A stretch of 64,000 bases of DNA from Photobacterium sp. TY1-4 (lineage in GTDB: Bacteria; Pseudomonadota; Gammaproteobacteria; Enterobacterales; Vibrionaceae), in NCBI RefSeq assembly GCF_025398175.1, contig NZ_CP099734.1, positions 558,001-622,000 on the forward strand, in the 5' to 3' direction. Shown here piece by piece: positions 62,114-64,000 of this stretch. Below the pieces are notes generated by a model. It worked only from the letters and a program-made list of their open reading frames with translations, made no database searches and was not told the DNA's origin. Made by a program: the position numbers and the translations under genes. The number at the start of each line of letters is the position of its first letter. Within the stretch, counting starts at the first letter, position 1.

Positions 62114-64000
62114 CTAGCTGACATTTTTGTCAGATTCGTGATCATTATTCCAGATGATGTCCACCGTCGATGAACTCTGGACTTTCACCAGACCGTTATC
62201 TATCCCCTGCAGGCAGGCTTTGCGGATATTGTCGCAGGCAAAGCTGGCGGCCGGTGCGGCATCAATCGCACTGAGGTGGACCCACTGGCTGCCGGGATCG
62301 GTTTTGCTGATCAGCCGCGCGGCGTTGGCGGCCATCAGCAGAATATCCAGCAGCTCATGGTCGTTGATGGCGGTATAAGCCCGGGGCAGGAACGGATATT
62401 CAGCCATGCCGATCCGGACCCGGTTATCCAGCCGGTGCTTGATCAGGAAGTTATCAACCAATTGCTGGATTGAGTCGGCCAGCTGCTCCGGTGCGGTCTC
62501 CAGGCGGGAGTTCGGCTCGATATAGAGGAACATGGCATCGGAGAAATGATACAGCCGGGCCGGCTTGCAGACTTGTGCCTTCAGGTACTCGCCGAACTGA
62601 CGCTCCAGCTCCAGTCCCTTCTGGTAGCCGTGCTCAAGGTAGATTTGCTTGAGTGACGGCACTTCGAACAGGGCAAAGCGCAGCCGATCGCTGAGCGGCT
62701 CGTTGATGATTTCGCCCAGGTGCCACTGCTCAAAGTTGGCGCTGCTTTGTTGCAGGGAGTTCGGCAGGCGAATGGTCAGCATCCGCAGGTTTCGCAACCC
62801 GCTGCGCGGATGGGTGTAAAACTCGGTGCGCAGGCGTAGCAGGCGCTCCTGGAACATTTTGGCGGTTTTATGGCGCCGGAGCAGCACGATCAGCACCACA
62901 CACAGCACACTGAACAGGACAATGGAGATGTTCTTCTGTTTATACAGGGCTTTGTCGCTTTCGAACTGCTTGCGCTCCATTTCTTCGAGTAGTAGTGAGC
63001 GCTCCAGCATCCGTTGTTGCTGCTTGAAGACGGCGACATTACTTTTGGCCTGATCTTCCTGCTTGCTGGAAAACAGTTGCTCATAGCGGCGCTGGCTGAG
63101 CAGGGCATTGTAGTAGTCGTTTTGTTGTTCGAATGCGTCCGAAAGCACCGATTCACCCATCAGTTGCAGATCGCGATCGCCAATCCGGCTGGCGGCGATC
63201 AGCCCGGCCTGCAGGGTCGACACCGCAGTTTCAGTCTGCCCCTGGGCTAATTCCAGTCGGCCTTGCAGCAATTGAGACTCGATCTGGATTGCTTCATTGC
63301 CGCTCTGCTTGGCCAGCTGGCGGGTGTGTTGTAGGTACTGCTCCGCTTTCGGGTAGTTATAGAGCTGAAGATAAACCCGGGCGATATTCAGCCGCAGCTT
63401 GGCCGAGCGGGCATCGTGATTGAGCTGGGTTTCCTGATCCAGGGCATTGAAATAGTGGACCAGGGCCAAATTGAAGCGCCCCTGCTGTTCATAGATCGAG
63501 GCGATGAGCGCCAGGGTTTTGGCCAGCGGCCGGGCCTGGTTAAAGTGCTCGAAAAATTCACCGGCCTGGGTGGCGTGCTCCAGGGCGCGGTCAAACACTT
63601 TTCGCTGTTCGAACAGATCTGCAAGCGCCAGGTTGGTTTGTGCCACCATGGCGTTGTTTTCCTGCTCTACGGCCAGCCAATGGCTGCCCAGCAATTGATC
63701 CAGGGCCAGATCATAGTGCTGATGACGCAGGTAGTGCTGGCCCAGCGCCAGCTGGAAGTCGATCATCGCGCCGCTTTCTTCCAGCGACGGCAGATAGCGT
63801 TTGGCCTGGGTAAACAGTTTTTCGGCGTCAGCTTCCTGATCAAGGCTGGAGGCAATCTCGGCCCGCAGCATTACCGACTGGTATTGCAGTACTTTGACCT
63901 GCTTGGTCAGCTGCAGGGCCTCGGATTTAGCAATATCCTGATCGATTTTATCCAGCATCCGCAGCGCGGTGGCGTTGTTCTTCAGGTTTTCCCAGTAAAT
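62114..64000 (-). CDS. TPR / transmembrane / degenerate GGDEF protein (5' end outside window)
   Basis: The frame is open to the window edge, so the N-terminus is missing (628 residues visible). It has a series of TPR-like helical repeats (about the first 310 visible residues) and a coiled-coil segment (QQRMLERSLLLEEMERKQ). One membrane helix follows (ISIVLFSVLCVVLIVLLRR), then a cytoplasmic C-terminal domain with GGDEF-family layout but SDAMF where GGDEF should be. It is presumably not a cyclase and may act as a c-di-GMP or nucleotide effector, or as a signalling partner of its neighbour. It is 130 nt upstream of the GGDEF gene, same strand. Confidence 0.75.
   Translation of the reverse strand: MYWENLKNNATALRMLDKIDQDIAKSEALQLTKQVKVLQYQSVMLRAEIASSLDQEADAEKLFTQAKRYLPSLEESGAMIDFQLALGQHYLRHQHYDLALDQLLGSHWLAVEQENNAMVAQTNLALADLFEQRKVFDRALEHATQAGEFFEHFNQARPLAKTLALIASIYEQQGRFNLALVHYFNALDQETQLNHDARSAKLRLNIARVYLQLYNYPKAEQYLQHTRQLAKQSGNEAIQIESQLLQGRLELAQGQTETAVSTLQAGLIAASRIGDRDLQLMGESVLSDAFEQQNDYYNALLSQRRYEQLFSSKQEDQAKSNVAVFKQQQRMLERSLLLEEMERKQFESDKALYKQKNISIVLFSVLCVVLIVLLRRHKTAKMFQERLLRLRTEFYTHPRSGLRNLRMLTIRLPNSLQQSSANFEQWHLGEIINEPLSDRLRFALFEVPSLKQIYLEHGYQKGLELERQFGEYLKAQVCKPARLYHFSDAMFLYIEPNSRLETAPEQLADSIQQLVDNFLIKHRLDNRVRIGMAEYPFLPRAYTAINDHELLDILLMAANAARLISKTDPGSQWVHLSAIDAAPAASFACDNIRKACLQGIDNGLVKVQSSSTVDIIWNNDHESDKNVS

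Overview
The window is a stretch of chromosomal core genome from a gammaproteobacterium of the family Vibrionaceae. The evidence is the gene content and order (luxS next to gshA; yfjD-ypjD-ffh-rpsP-rimM-trmD-rplS; cstA with btsS/btsR; aroF-tyrA; pheA-raiA-bamD-rluD-pgeF-clpB followed by an rRNA operon; recC-recB-recD; a DUF2850 gene, a family I know only from this group) and a 16S rRNA gene with Vibrio/Photobacterium/Salinivibrio-type sequence blocks. The protein-coding parts look fairly GC-rich for that family. I cannot fix the genus from the sequence alone. No phage, transposon, CRISPR array or defence island was seen.

Layout. 1-4.6 kb: the 3' end of an M16 metallopeptidase gene, gshA (glutathione synthesis), an SLT-type lipoprotein and luxS (AI-2 synthase). 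4.6-6.8 kb, minus strand: yfjD and ypjD. 7.0-10.5 kb: ffh, then the rpsP-rimM-trmD-rplS translation operon. 11.0-15.7 kb: a pyruvate sensing and uptake module, with short-form cstA on the minus strand behind an array of BtsR-type operator repeats, a DUF2799 lipoprotein, and btsR/btsS overlapping by 4 nt. 15.7-20.1 kb: aromatic amino-acid synthesis (aroF-tyrA behind TyrR boxes; pheA behind a 16-codon Phe-rich leader peptide and attenuator) and raiA with a class II CRP promoter. 20.5-26.3 kb: bamD, rluD, pgeF, a small exported hypothetical protein, and clpB with a sigma-32-type promoter. 26.5-32.8 kb: an rRNA operon in the order 16S, tRNA-Glu, tRNA-Lys, tRNA-Val, tRNA-Ala, 23S, 5S, tRNA-Asp. It is followed by two degenerate, expanded tRNA-Asp-like copies in a 143-bp tandem repeat, each preceded by its own terminator.

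32.9-38.4 kb: a two-helix membrane protein, a Bcr/CflA-type efflux pump, a second DUF2799 lipoprotein, dapD, an SOS pair (yebG and a Tag-family glycosylase sharing one LexA box), and a LysR regulator. 38.7-48.2 kb: recC, recB, recD, without the ptrA gene found between recC and recB in E. coli. 48.3-54.3 kb: argA, DUF2850, mltA, tcdA, csdE, csdA. 54.4-57.7 kb: the sRNA gene gcvB divergent from gcvA, then an alpha/beta hydrolase, ygdD and rlmM in a tightly overlapped run. 57.9-64 kb, minus strand: xni, ppnN, a coiled-coil GGDEF diguanylate cyclase and a TPR/transmembrane/degenerate-GGDEF protein that runs off the right edge.

The window is mainly housekeeping, so its novelty lies in regulatory and RNA features rather than a new protein system. 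The most interesting are the tRNA-Asp-derived tandem repeats after the rRNA operon, the 20-bp-phased BtsR operator array with a structured leader in front of cstA, and the SOS box shared by yebG and a glycosylase. Leader peptide pheL and sRNA gcvB are easily missed because they are short or non-coding.
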